Assembly (NCBI RefSeq): GCF_012912105.1
Contig: NZ_QMEA01000035.1
Coordinates: forward strand, 1,903 to 50,717
Source of the DNA: Brasilonema sp. UFV-L1
GTDB taxonomy: Bacteria; Cyanobacteriota; Cyanobacteriia; Cyanobacteriales; Nostocaceae
Reading direction: 5' to 3'
DNA: 48,815 nt
The position numbers and the translations under genes are program-made. The notes below the pieces were generated by a model, which was not told the DNA's origin, ran no database searches, and saw only the letters and a list, made by a program, of their open reading frames with translations. This document shows positions 7,940 through 17,619 of this stretch, piece after piece (the stretch's first letter is position 1; every line of letters starts with the position of its first letter).

Positions 7940-10900
7940 CTACGCAAAGCGTAGCAGCGAAGCGATCGCCTTGATTAACTCCTGAGGTTTGATCGGTTTT
8001 GCGATGTGCCGCTGAAATCCAGCTTGCAATGCTTGTTGTTGGTTGAAGTCTCCAGCGTAGGCAGTCAGGGCGATCGCCTTCACCTGGCCACCTTGCTCAG
8101 GTGGTAACGCTCGCACCTGGCGAATGAGCATATACCCATCCATTTGGGGCATTCCAATGTCGCTCAGTAACACATCGGGTTGTGATCGCGTCAACGCTGC
8201 AAACGCTTCCCCTGCGGTTGTGACTGCTGTGACTCTCGCGCCAGCTTGTTCCAATAGAAAAGCAACAAAGTCGCGGGTATCGGTATCATCATCGACCACT
8301 AAAATTTGGATACCATTCAAATCAAGGGATGGTTCCGACAATTGAGAATCTTGATTTACACTTGGCTGAGTAGGCATAAGTGGAATCTTAACCGTGAATG
8401 TGGCTCCCATTCCTTCGCCCTGGCTGTTCGCCTCAACGGTACCACCGTGCAGCTCGACTAAGTGACGCACGATCGCCAGTCCCAGCCCCAGTCCGCCAAA
8501 CTTACGAGTGGTAGTGCTATCCGCTTGGCGGAAGTAGTCAAACACGTGAGGAAGGAAGTTGGGAGAAATGCCTTTCCCGGTGTCGCTAACGGTGATTTGA
8601 GCTTGATGGTCAACCTGTTCCAATCGTATCTCAACCTGTCCACCTGCTGGTGTAAATTTAACAGCATTGGAGAGCAAGTTCCACACCACCTGCTGCAAGC
8701 GGGTTGAGTCGCCCGAAACCTTTCCCACTTCAGGATCAAGCATGACTTCTATCCGAATGGACTTAGCTTCTGCTGCGAGTCGCACGGTTTCGATCGCCGC
8801 TTTAATCGTTGATGCGAGATTAATCGGGTTAACTGTGAGACTAAGCTTACCTCGTAGAATCCGGGAAACATCGAGCAAATCTTCAATGAGTTCAGCTTGC
8901 AGCTTGGCATTGCGCTCAATGGTTGCCAGGGCTTGCTTTGTCCTTACCTCGTCTAGTTTACCGTTGAGCAAGAGTTTTGACCAACCGAGAATCGGGTTGA
9001 GGGGCGATCGCAACTCGTGGGACAGCACTGCCAAAAACTCGTCTTTGACTCGGTTAGCGGCGTGGGCTTCTTCCCGTGACGCTTCTGCTGCCGACCGTGC
9101 TTGCTGTTCGGCTTCGTATAACCGGGCATTTTCAATGGCGACCGAAGCCATTTGCGCTAACTGCACCAGGATGGCTTCGTCAGCTTCAGTAAACTCACCC
9201 TCATATTTGTCTGAAAGCTGAATCAACCCAATGTTTTTTCCGTCTCGTTCCATGAGGGGGGCGGCGAGCCAGCCTCGCATGGGAGGATGGTTTTGTGCTT
9301 CTTTGCCAAAACCTCGCCAACGGGGATGTGCCTCTAGTTCGGCTTGCGTCATCCGCATCGGGCGATTCAGATGACACACACAGGCATAGATTCCAGATCC
9401 ATCTGGCTTTTCATGGTAATCCCGCCACTGAGCATATTTATCAGACAGATAAACAGTGGTAATTGCTTGTGTCCAGTTGTGGTTAATAGTTATGATAGTA
9501 ACAGACTGGTGAGCACCTATGATTGATGCTGCCTGGTCGGTAATCACTTGCAGCACTTGTTCAACAGAAAGGGCAGAATTGATTGCCAGTGCTGCTGTGG
9601 TCAATCCCTGCAATTGTTTGACGTAGTAGCGTTCACGGGTCAGCAGGTGTTCGCGTTCGAGTTCGGCTTGTTTGCGATCGCTTATGTCAATGACGGAGCC
9701 GACATATCCTTTGTACTGACCATCTCCCCCAAACCAAGGAGTAGCGGCATCGATCACCCAAATATACTCATCGTCTTTACGACGCAAGCGGTATTCTAAG
9801 CGAAATGCTTCGTGGCGTTCGTTAGCAGCTAGAAAAGTATTTCTGGCATATTCCTGATTGTCTGGATGAACCGCATTCAACCACCTCAATCCCAATCCTG
9901 TTTCTGGGGTTTGACCTGTAAAGTCGTACCAGCTTTGGCTGAGGTAAGTACAGTAGCCTGTGGAATCTGTTACCCATACCATAAAGGGGGCATGATCTGC
10001 CATGTTGCGGAACTGTTCCTCACTGTCTCGCAGTGCCATTTCTGCCTGCTTGCGTTCGCTGACATCGATTGTGCTGCCAATCTGACGGATGGGCTTGCCA
10101 TTGGCATCTCGTTGCACCACGATTGCTTGATCGAGCACATGGACATAATGACCGTTTTTGTGGCGCAGTCGGTATTCCAGGCTAAAGCGATCGCTGGTTG
10201 CCCAAGCGCTTGCTATTTCATCCCGGATTCGCTGCTTGTCTTCTGGATGGTACAGATCAAACCACCAGTCAGCACTGAGATCTGCTTCATCAAGGGAATA
10301 GCCCAGAATACGACTTAAGCCCTCGGTTCGTTCCACTGTATTTTGCTCAATATTCCATTCATAAACCAGACAGTTGACAGCGTTTGCAGCCAACTCAAAC
10401 CGTTCTATCGCGACAGACAGAGCCTTTTCGGTTTGTTTGAGATCGCTAATATCAAGGGCTACACCGGCCATACGGATAGGAGTGCCCTGGAGGTTTCGGG
10501 AAACCTTGCCAATGGAACGCACCCATCGCACCGTTCCATTTAACTCCAGCGTTCGCATTTCAACATCGTAGTCTTGTTGCTGGGCGATCGCTTGCGACAC
10601 CGCCTGGTCGATTTGTTGTCGGTCTTCGGGATGGACTGCGTTGAGAAATACAGTATAGCTCAGCTCGGTCTCTGGTGACAGTCCAAATATTGCCTTACAG
10701 CGATCTGACCAGATCAAGCTACCGCTGATTAAGTCGTAGTCCCAGGTGCCCAAATCTGCTCCCTGGATAGCAATATTTAACCTTTCCTCACTGTCTCGCA
10801 ATGCCTCTTGGGCCTGTTTGCGCTCACTCATGTCACAGACCAGGGCGACAAACCCTTCCACCTGACCCTGAGCATCAAAACGAGGAATGTAGGTTGCACT

Positions 10901-13114
10901 GATATAATAGTTGCCAGCGTTTTTGTAAGGTACCTGGCTTTCATAGGTGACTTGCTCTCCTGCCAGAACTTGCTCAACGTAAGGTCGAATGGCTTCATAG
11001 GCTGGTTCACCTAACACCTCCCACAGGGTTTTGCCATAAATCGCTGCCGCTGGATGACCAAACCATTCTTCATAGGCACGGTTGTTGAATCGGTAGCGTT
11101 GGTCTGAGTCTACGAAGGAGATTAAGGCGGGAACGGCATTGGTGACTAAGCGCAGTTCGGTTTCCCGCTGCCGCAGCGCTTCTTCTGCCTGCTTGCGATC
11201 GGTGATGTCAAAGAGGACACCAATCGAGCGAATTGCCTCACCCTTCGGGTTATAAATAAAGCTTCCCAGGGCTGCCAGCCAGGCGATCTGCTGATTATCT
11301 ACCCGAACCACCCGGTATTCTGACCGATAAAGCCTGCGCTCTTGACGAGACTGCTGCCATTCCTGGATAACCCGTTCCATATCATCCGGATGAATCCGAC
11401 TGCTCCACATGGCTTCGGTGGCTTCGCCTGTCGGTGCAGGTTCATAGCCCAGCATGGTAAAATGCAGTTCTGACCAAGTCGCTTTGCCAGTGATCAGATC
11501 CACATCCCAGGTTGCCATCTGTGCTCCTTCCATCGCCAGTCGCAGTCGTTGTTCACTCTCACGTAATGCGATCTCGGCCTGCTTGCGATCAGTAATGTCG
11601 AATGTAACGCCCATGCTGGAGATTGGCTTTCCGTCAGCGTCATAGGTAGCATTTCCCCTAGCAGCAATCCAACGCACTGTACCATCAGGCCAAACTACCC
11701 GATACTCGATTTCATGACGCCCCAGTTGCCCGCCCTCTAGCAGGGGTTGCATTTCGTGTATTCGCTGACGATCTTCTGGATGTAGAGTGTCTAAAAATAC
11801 CTGATAGGACATTTCGGTATCGATTGGCAGACCAAACAACGCTTTACATTGATCGGTCCAGGTCAATGTGTCAGTTTGAACATCCCAATGCCATAGCCCT
11901 AAATTTGCTCCTTCCGAAGCCAATCGAAGCTGTTCTTCGCTCTGCCAAAGTGCTTGCTCTACCTGTTTGCGTTTGGTAATATCTTGACAGATCCCCAAAA
12001 TCCGCTGCGGTGCTCCATCCGCTGTTCTACTGAAGACGACTTCACGACCATAAAACCATCGCCATTCGCCATTGGCATGCTGCATCCGGTACTCTATTTC
12101 AAAAATCTCACTATCCTGAGCAGACTGGAACTGGGCGATGTGGGCGGGCACACGCGCGAAATCCTCCGGGTGGATCAGGGTGGGCAGGAGGTTCGCCCCC
12201 ATCGCTTGCACCTGTTCTGCGGTGTAACCGAGCAGCTTAGTGACTTGTTGGTTGACGTAACGATTGCGCTGCGAAATCAAGTCGTAGACGTACAAAATTC
12301 CGGGGATGGTTTCAGCGATTTGTTGAACAAAATGCTGGCTTTCTTGTAGTTGCACTTCGGCTTGTTTGCGTTCAGTGATATCAGTCACTAAAACCGTCAG
12401 ACCTGTGGGCGAGGGATAAACCTTGTTCTCATACCAGCGATTCCAGGTAGAATAAAAATACTCAAACTGCACGGGCGTTTGCTTGCTCAGCGCCTGCTGG
12501 AATTGAATGTGAACGTCGGTGTCAACTGTATCCGGAAACAACTCCCAATTGTTACGACCGAGTAGCTCTTCTGGCTGCATCCCAAGCATTTGGCAAAGGC
12601 GATCGTTAACGTAGGTAAAGCGCCAGTCGCGATCGAGGACAAAAAACGCATCATTGATGCTAGAAAGTAACGTTTCCAGGCGTTCTTTCGCAGCCTGTGC
12701 TTCACTTTGTGCTGCTTCGCTGACAGCCCGCAACGTCTGCTCTCGACCTATGGCAATCCGGCGTGACTCATTCAACCCACTGATCAACATTGCCGCCATC
12801 ACAAACACACTCAAGCGGAGTATGCTTCCCGGTTCAACAATGTTCAGGGAATAGTATGGCACAATAAAGCAATAGTTAATTACCAGCGTAGACAAAACAG
12901 TCGCTACCAAGCCCGGACCCAAGCCGCCATACCAGGCACTCACCATGACCGCCATAAAGAACAGTGAAGTCGGTGTTAGTGTGATCAACGGTCCAAGGGG
13001 CAAACTGATTCCCAGTGCCAGGGCAACACAGAGCAACGCTACGCCGTAGGAAAACAGTCGGTTACTCCTAGTGATTTTTTTCCCAACGCTCAACGATATC
13101 CTCCTATCGGTCAT
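7940..13114 (-). CDS. Hybrid histidine kinase with DUF4118, eight PAS, GAF and receiver domains
   Basis: The protein has 1724 residues. In order it has four membrane helices of the KdpD/DUF4118 type (residues 20-110), then eight PAS/PAC units each ending in a motif like DITERKQAE, between about residues 145 and 1190. A GAF domain (about 1200-1350) precedes a HisKA helix with the phosphorylated His in VLSHELRSPLNP. The ATPase domain has NLLSNAVKFTP, DTGKGIS and GGLGLGLAIV. A C-terminal receiver has its phosphoacceptor in LLSDIGMPQMDG and the conserved Lys in HIAKPIKP. It is a membrane-attached multi-input sensor with no partner regulator beside it, so it probably phosphorelays to a distant protein. 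Two 60-base samples inside the gene are 53% G+C, against 43-48% in sampled neighbours, which hints at transfer. The last residues are encoded by a CTACGCAAAGCGTAG-containing repeat. Confidence 0.95.
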   Translation of the reverse strand: MTDRRISLSVGKKITRSNRLFSYGVALLCVALALGISLPLGPLITLTPTSLFFMAVMVSAWYGGLGPGLVATVLSTLVINYCFIVPYYSLNIVEPGSILRLSVFVMAAMLISGLNESRRIAIGREQTLRAVSEAAQSEAQAAKERLETLLSSINDAFFVLDRDWRFTYVNDRLCQMLGMQPEELLGRNNWELFPDTVDTDVHIQFQQALSKQTPVQFEYFYSTWNRWYENKVYPSPTGLTVLVTDITERKQAEVQLQESQHFVQQIAETIPGILYVYDLISQRNRYVNQQVTKLLGYTAEQVQAMGANLLPTLIHPEDFARVPAHIAQFQSAQDSEIFEIEYRMQHANGEWRWFYGREVVFSRTADGAPQRILGICQDITKRKQVEQALWQSEEQLRLASEGANLGLWHWDVQTDTLTWTDQCKALFGLPIDTEMSYQVFLDTLHPEDRQRIHEMQPLLEGGQLGRHEIEYRVVWPDGTVRWIAARGNATYDADGKPISSMGVTFDITDRKQAEIALRESEQRLRLAMEGAQMATWDVDLITGKATWSELHFTMLGYEPAPTGEATEAMWSSRIHPDDMERVIQEWQQSRQERRLYRSEYRVVRVDNQQIAWLAALGSFIYNPKGEAIRSIGVLFDITDRKQAEEALRQRETELRLVTNAVPALISFVDSDQRYRFNNRAYEEWFGHPAAAIYGKTLWEVLGEPAYEAIRPYVEQVLAGEQVTYESQVPYKNAGNYYISATYIPRFDAQGQVEGFVALVCDMSERKQAQEALRDSEERLNIAIQGADLGTWDYDLISGSLIWSDRCKAIFGLSPETELSYTVFLNAVHPEDRQQIDQAVSQAIAQQQDYDVEMRTLELNGTVRWVRSIGKVSRNLQGTPIRMAGVALDISDLKQTEKALSVAIERFELAANAVNCLVYEWNIEQNTVERTEGLSRILGYSLDEADLSADWWFDLYHPEDKQRIRDEIASAWATSDRFSLEYRLRHKNGHYVHVLDQAIVVQRDANGKPIRQIGSTIDVSERKQAEMALRDSEEQFRNMADHAPFMVWVTDSTGYCTYLSQSWYDFTGQTPETGLGLRWLNAVHPDNQEYARNTFLAANERHEAFRLEYRLRRKDDEYIWVIDAATPWFGGDGQYKGYVGSVIDISDRKQAELEREHLLTRERYYVKQLQGLTTAALAINSALSVEQVLQVITDQAASIIGAHQSVTIITINHNWTQAITTVYLSDKYAQWRDYHEKPDGSGIYACVCHLNRPMRMTQAELEAHPRWRGFGKEAQNHPPMRGWLAAPLMERDGKNIGLIQLSDKYEGEFTEADEAILVQLAQMASVAIENARLYEAEQQARSAAEASREEAHAANRVKDEFLAVLSHELRSPLNPILGWSKLLLNGKLDEVRTKQALATIERNAKLQAELIEDLLDVSRILRGKLSLTVNPINLASTIKAAIETVRLAAEAKSIRIEVMLDPEVGKVSGDSTRLQQVVWNLLSNAVKFTPAGGQVEIRLEQVDHQAQITVSDTGKGISPNFLPHVFDYFRQADSTTTRKFGGLGLGLAIVRHLVELHGGTVEANSQGEGMGATFTVKIPLMPTQPSVNQDSQLSEPSLDLNGIQILVVDDDTDTRDFVAFLLEQAGARVTAVTTAGEAFAALTRSQPDVLLSDIGMPQMDGYMLIRQVRALPPEQGGQVKAIALTAYAGDFNQQQALQAGFQRHIAKPIKPQELIKAIASLLRFA

Positions 13115-13658
13115 TTTCCTGTTCCCCTAGATAGATATTCGCTCAGCCCGAGCGGCATTTGCAACCAATCGTGGGTGCAGCAAAGCAGATTCACAGAGGA
13201 TGCATGAGTACCGCCATCGCAAGATGGCTTCGCGGATAAAAAAATTTTCAGAGATCTTGATTTTAGAGTTCATCGAATGGGTTACAGTTACAGATCCCGA
13301 ATCAAGATGCTAACCATCGGTTGATCCAGAGCTAGCGTTTTTCCACACGTAGCCAATCCAAGGAAGCCGACATAGGGTAAAATGCTGTATGCTACCTCCC
13401 TGATGATCTTCTGCCATTCAATAGAGCAGAGAATCTACCTGTAGAGCGAACTTTCAGCCCTAAATTAAAGGTAACGAGCTAAAGACAGTAAATCGAAAAG
13501 TTTTTTTCCAAAGGAGCGATCATAATTATCCTATTGTAACACAATATACAAATCATGACTCATCTTAGTAATTCGCCAAAACCATCAGTAAGTCTTCAGA
13601 AACTACACAAAAGCTGATAGCGTCAAACAAAGAAGAATCTTTTTGTGGATGTGACAGC
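13115..13658. other. Divergent intergenic region without genes
   Basis: This 544-base gap separates the minus-strand kinase from the plus-strand ABC exporter. I see no open frame with family resemblance and no strong palindrome. It should hold both promoters. A purine-rich AAGAAGAATC about 25 bases before the exporter start is the only ribosome-binding-like stretch. Confidence 0.5.
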
Positions 13659-15383
13659 TTGAAAACCCGCTCTAACTATTGGCAGCTTCTACCGTATATT
13701 CGACCCCAGTGGCAAACTATCGTTAAGGGGTTCATTGGCATTTTAGGATATGTCCTGGCAACTTTGTCACTTCTAAGATATGTGCGTCAATTTGCAACTG
13801 TCTTTGGTGGAGGCGATTTGAAGGCGATCGCCCTACAACTTGGTATCATCGCAGCAGTCTTTCTCGCACGAGGCTTCTTTCAATCCGTCCAAGATATCTA
13901 CATGGCAAAAGCAGCACTGCGGGTTGCTTTTCATCTCCGTAAACACGTTTACTCACACTTGCAAAAGCTCAATCTCAGCTATTTTGAAACTGCAAAAGCT
14001 GGTGATTTATCTTACCGTCTCACTGAAGATATCGACCGTGTTGGGGAAGTTGTACACAAAGTCTTTCACGACTTCATCCCCTGCGTTCTACAGCTAGTCG
14101 CAATTCCTATTTATATGATTTTTCTGAATTGGCAACTGACACTCGCTACAGTCATTGTTGCACCGCTGATGGGTATTTTAATTGGTTGGTTTGGTGAACG
14201 GTTACGCCAGTTCTCTTTGAAAAGTCAAAATCGCATCTCAGATTTATCAGCAATACTCACAGAAGTTGTTAGTGGTATCCGCATAGTACAAGCCTTTGCT
14301 GCAGAAAACTACGAAACTGCCAGATTTAGCCGGGAAGCCGAACGCACTTTAAAAGCGAAATACTCAGTCGAACGACTCAAGGCAATTCAAATTCCCATTG
14401 TGGGATTCTTAGAAGCTGTGAGTGCTTTAACACTATTGTTCGTTGGCGCTTGGCAAATTGCGAATCGTAACTTAACGGTACCAGAGTTTTTCAGCTACCT
14501 GACCGCAGCAGCGTTGTTAATTGACCCGATTGGTCACGTGACAAACAACTACAATGAGTTTAAACAAGGTGAAGCGTCTGTTGATCGAGTTTTTGAATTA
14601 TTGGCAATTGCGCCAACTGTGGTAGAAAAACCAGATGCTCGTTCGCTTCCTCCTGTGACTGGTAAGGTGGAATATAGTCGTGTGTCTTTTGCTTACAAAC
14701 CAGGTGAACCTGTTTTAAAAGATATCAGTTTGTTAGCACAACCAGGAGAGGCGATCGCCCTTGTCGGTGCTTCAGGCGCAGGAAAAACCACTTTTGTCAA
14801 TCTTCTTCCCCGCTTTTATGACGCAAGTGCTGGTGAAATCTTCATTGATGGTATTGATATTCGCGATGTCACACTTCACAGCTTGCGGCGACAAATTGGA
14901 ATTGTTCCCCAAGAAACCATCATGTTTTCTGGGACAATTGCCCAAAATATTGCTTTCGGACAAGAGTCTTTTGATATGGAAGCAGTCAAGAAAGCTGCGA
15001 AAATTGCCAATGCTCACCAGTTTATCACTCAACTAAGCGATGGTTATGACACGTGGGTGGGAGAAAGAGGGGTAAATTTATCTGGTGGACAACGACAAAG
15101 AATTGCTATTGCGCGTGCTGTTTTGTTAAACCCTAGAATTCTCATCCTAGATGAAGCGACATCTGCATTGGATTCAGAGTCGGAAGCTTTGGTACAACAA
15201 GCACTCGAAAGACTTATGGAGGGGCGAACTGTGTTTATTATTGCTCATCGTTTGAGTACAGTCAGACGGTGCGATCGCATTTTAGTTTTAGAACGTGGAC
15301 AAATTGTCGAATCGGGAACTCATGAAGAATTGTTAACGCTTGGGCGTCGCTATGCTAGATTCTACGCGCAGCAGTTTAGTTGA
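13659..15383 (+). CDS. ABC exporter, fused permease and ATPase (MsbA-like)
   Basis: The protein has 574 residues, a half-size exporter. Six membrane helices occupy residues 20-300, and the nucleotide-binding domain runs from about 335. Walker A is GASGAGKTT, the Q-loop is IGIVPQETIMF, the signature is LSGGQRQR, Walker B is ILILDEATSALD and the switch is IIAHRLS. Homodimers of this type export lipids, peptides or drugs across the inner membrane. The start is a TTG (13659); no in-frame ATG lies near, so the start is less certain than the family. Confidence 0.93.
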   Translation: MKTRSNYWQLLPYIRPQWQTIVKGFIGILGYVLATLSLLRYVRQFATVFGGGDLKAIALQLGIIAAVFLARGFFQSVQDIYMAKAALRVAFHLRKHVYSHLQKLNLSYFETAKAGDLSYRLTEDIDRVGEVVHKVFHDFIPCVLQLVAIPIYMIFLNWQLTLATVIVAPLMGILIGWFGERLRQFSLKSQNRISDLSAILTEVVSGIRIVQAFAAENYETARFSREAERTLKAKYSVERLKAIQIPIVGFLEAVSALTLLFVGAWQIANRNLTVPEFFSYLTAAALLIDPIGHVTNNYNEFKQGEASVDRVFELLAIAPTVVEKPDARSLPPVTGKVEYSRVSFAYKPGEPVLKDISLLAQPGEAIALVGASGAGKTTFVNLLPRFYDASAGEIFIDGIDIRDVTLHSLRRQIGIVPQETIMFSGTIAQNIAFGQESFDMEAVKKAAKIANAHQFITQLSDGYDTWVGERGVNLSGGQRQRIAIARAVLLNPRILILDEATSALDSESEALVQQALERLMEGRTVFIIAHRLSTVRRCDRILVLERGQIVESGTHEELLTLGRRYARFYAQQFS

Positions 15384-15421
15384 AGTCACTCGCTTTGCGA
15401 GAATTCAAAATTCAAAATGGA

Positions 15422-15490
15422 CTGCGTCCCGCTGCGCTAACAAAATTCAAAAAAAAGATTCTTTAATTTTGTTAGCGCAGCGGGGCGTAG
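15422..15490. repeat. Long inverted repeat after the ABC exporter gene
   Basis: A perfect 20-base arm pair lies at 15428-15447 (CCCGCTGCGCTAACAAAATT) and 15465-15484, with a 17-base A/T loop. Imperfect pairing extends to 15422/15490. It lies between convergent genes and may serve as a bidirectional terminator, but the GC-rich CGCTGCGC core matches dispersed repeats elsewhere in the window, so a repeat origin is likely. Further repeat fragments follow to about 15530. Confidence 0.8.
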
Positions 15491-15593
15491 CCCTCCTTTG
15501 ATAGGGCAGCGTGCCGCAGGCATACTTGAAATTTTGAATTGTTTCGGTCATGAATTGACGGGATTGCAAATTGCAAATTTTGAAGAACACAAA

Positions 15594-16295
15594 TTACATT
15601 CCATTGTGCTTATTCTGTTCTTGAATTTTTCTAAATTGCGTCCATTGTTCTCGAAATTTAATTAAACTTGCTTTTAGTGCTACTAAACGACAACCAAGCT
15701 CGTTATACTGAGCGTGAAGCTGTTTTGAATGAGTTCTAAGTTTCTTGGATTTAGCAATAATTTCATGATCAACAGTTGTTGCCAAATCATTTCTTCTCAT
15801 ACTTAACTCTTCTATTTCTTTCAATTCCTCCAGCTTGACAGGAACGCTGTAGATAGCACCCAGTAGTTCTGCTAAAGACTCAGTTAGGGATTTTTCATCC
15901 TTCAAAATTATAGACGCTTGTTCCTTAGCCTCAGAAAGTGTTAGACGTGGCAAACACTCCTTAGAGAATATGGTATGTAACTGATGGGTTGTCGCCGTCA
16001 ATTCTTGCTCTATCTCTTGCAGTTCCTGTTTGTTATGATGCAGATATTGGTTTTGATTTTCCATCAACTGATGCAAAAACTCTTCTATATTGTTGTGACT
16101 CGTGTGAACTTGGGAAACCTGTTTATCCGACTCAGTTAAGTACGTATTAACAACAGTCACTTCATCGTTGTCTATTCGCCTAGCCAAATTGAGTAAAGTA
16201 TCAGCTAAGATTATCGGTACTCTAATCACACTGGTTCTACCAAGTTTCCATGAGGGGGCTGGACCTCGCTTACCACGTCGAGAACTATCTGACAT
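15594..16295 (-). CDS. Coiled-coil protein with possible ribbon-helix-helix N-terminus
   Basis: The protein has 233 residues; I do not recognise a named family. Residues 1-20 are basic (SSRRGKRGPAPSWKLGR). They are followed by TSVIRVPIILADTLLNLARR, a short strand plus helix reminiscent of a ribbon-helix-helix DNA-binding unit. From about residue 60 to the end the protein is almost entirely charged helix with heptad-like spacing, a long coiled coil. Similar layouts occur in plasmid-type and cyanobacterial KfrA-like proteins. A palindrome and a repeated half-site lie just upstream at 16361-16398, which is what an autoregulator would need. Function is inferred only. Confidence 0.65.
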   Translation of the reverse strand: MSDSSRRGKRGPAPSWKLGRTSVIRVPIILADTLLNLARRIDNDEVTVVNTYLTESDKQVSQVHTSHNNIEEFLHQLMENQNQYLHHNKQELQEIEQELTATTHQLHTIFSKECLPRLTLSEAKEQASIILKDEKSLTESLAELLGAIYSVPVKLEELKEIEELSMRRNDLATTVDHEIIAKSKKLRTHSKQLHAQYNELGCRLVALKASLIKFREQWTQFRKIQEQNKHNGM

Positions 16296-16360
16296 CGGTT
16301 TATCAGTATAAATATTTTAATTATTGCAAACTTCTATAGGACAAATATATAATTTCAGCA

Positions 16361-16398
16361 AAACTTGTAACAAGTTTCAAAAACCTGTAACAAGTTAA
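16361..16398. promoter_or_regulatory. Candidate operator, TGTAACAAGTT repeats
   Basis: A perfect 17-base palindrome, AAACTTGTAACAAGTTT (16361-16377), is followed by a second near-copy (CCTGTAACAAGTTAA, from 16384). The shared TGTAACAAGTT cores are exactly 20 bases apart, two turns of the helix. The site lies 66 bases upstream of the coiled-coil gene and 84 bases upstream of the divergent plus-strand gene. Autoregulation by the coiled-coil protein is an inference. Confidence 0.5.
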
Positions 16399-16481
16399 GT
16401 GTAAGCTAAGAATTGTTAAAATATTTCTCGCTTTTAAGCGATGCTGGTCTAACTATCGCGCTATTGAGAAAGTAACCTTCT

Positions 16482-16889
16482 ATGGAAGAAAATTCGGGAC
16501 TTCAACGCCAATTAAAAGCGGATAAACACAGGGCTGACACTCTACCAAAGCATTTTGTATTAAGGGAGTTTGTCAACCTGTTTCAAGATGCAGGGATTCA
16601 GGCGATGTTGCTTGAGTCCGAGATGCAAGTCATGGAAGAAGGTGCCGGAAGGTGGGTTAGTGCGATTGTCTGCTACGAGGATCTAGGAGAACGCTTAAGA
16701 GACGAAATCCAAGCTTTTTCTGAGCAATGGGCAGTTTTTCGAGATGCGACAGGGGTGACTGATGTGGAAATATTTACCAACCCTTTTACCGACCCGAAAA
16801 AGTGTCTTATCCGTATAGATTTGAGGCTTTTAGATGGATGGAATAATAGTCCCATAAAATATGGACTCCGACCAATCTTAATTTGGTGA
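16482..16889 (+). CDS. Hypothetical protein, 135 residues
   Basis: I do not recognise this soluble acidic protein. It has no signal peptide or membrane helix, and a mixed alpha/beta pattern with a C-terminal FTDPKKCLIRIDLRLLDGW strand region. It starts at an ATG after a divergent promoter region and is followed 69 bases later by a single-domain response regulator in the same direction, so the two may share a transcript. No function can be assigned. Confidence 0.7.
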   Translation: MEENSGLQRQLKADKHRADTLPKHFVLREFVNLFQDAGIQAMLLESEMQVMEEGAGRWVSAIVCYEDLGERLRDEIQAFSEQWAVFRDATGVTDVEIFTNPFTDPKKCLIRIDLRLLDGWNNSPIKYGLRPILIW

Positions 16890-16958
16890 GTTAACAATCT
16901 ATGAACAATATTTCTGGAGTATAAATGTACATCACTAAACTGAGAAAGTTCTAATTTT

Positions 16959-17381
16959 ATGGTAAGTTTTAAGCATCGTCGAATCTTGGTTGTGGATGAT
17001 GTAGAAGACAATTTATTTTTGCTTCAAACTTTTTTAGAAACTGAAGGATATGACGTTGATACTGCTTGTGATGGTGATTTAGCCTTAGGTTATATTAGAG
17101 CTTCACCACCAGATTTACTGCTGCTGGATGTCATGATGCCAGGAATGAACGGCATAGAATTGATGCAATGTATTCGCCACAATGACAAATTATCGAGTCT
17201 TCCCATTTTGTTCATCACGGCTTGTGATGACGAGAGGATTGTGGATCTTGATGGAGTAGATGGATTAAAAATAGCAATAACTGATTTTATTCGTAAGCCT
17301 ATTAACTTTGACTTATTATTAGCAAAAATCAGCAAAATTTTCAGCGAAAACCAAGTACACCATGGTCCAAATCAAGTATAA
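16959..17381 (+). CDS. Single-domain response regulator (CheY-like receiver)
   Basis: The protein has 140 residues and is all receiver domain. It has the acidic pocket VVDDVEDN, the phosphoacceptor Asp in LLLLDVMMPGMNG, a Thr in LFITACDDE and the conserved Lys in FIRKPINF. There is no output domain, so it either shuttles phosphate or regulates by protein contact. No kinase gene is adjacent; the hybrid kinase at 7940-13114 is the nearest two-component partner but has its own receiver. Confidence 0.92.
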   Translation: MVSFKHRRILVVDDVEDNLFLLQTFLETEGYDVDTACDGDLALGYIRASPPDLLLLDVMMPGMNGIELMQCIRHNDKLSSLPILFITACDDERIVDLDGVDGLKIAITDFIRKPINFDLLLAKISKIFSENQVHHGPNQV

Positions 17382-17451
17382 AGTGAAAATTGTAGCTTGG
17401 GTTAAGCGGAGAATATCAACATCAATGAACAATGAACAGTACACAGTGAAG

Positions 17452-17569
17452 GAGTCAGGAGGAGCCAGTGCGGTGGACGGGTCCCCCGGCATAAAGCACC
17501 TGGCGTTCAGGAGTCAGGAGGAGCCAGTGCGGTGGACGGGTCCCCCGGCATAAAGCACCTGGCGTTCAG
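17452..17569. repeat. Tandem 59-base direct repeat, two copies
   Basis: Copies at 17452-17510 and 17511-17569 appear identical and begin GAGTCAGGAGGAGCCAG. A third partial start (GAGTC) follows at 17570. The unit contains AGCACCTGGCGTTC, which is found inverted at 31398-31411. It is GC-rich, unlike the flanks, and lies in a gene-free gap of 330 bases. Confidence 0.9.
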
Positions 17570-17619
17570 GAGTCGTGACGTCAGTCGTCAGGAGTCGCAA
17601 TTCTTTATTTCTTCCTTCT

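Noticed and set aside
8667-9221. Long plus-strand frame inside the hybrid kinase gene
   Set aside because: It is antisense to conserved GAF and HisKA coding sequence, serine-rich and without protein features, so it is a shadow of the kinase.
17452-17580. CRISPR array
   Set aside because: There are only two long units joined directly, with no variable spacers.
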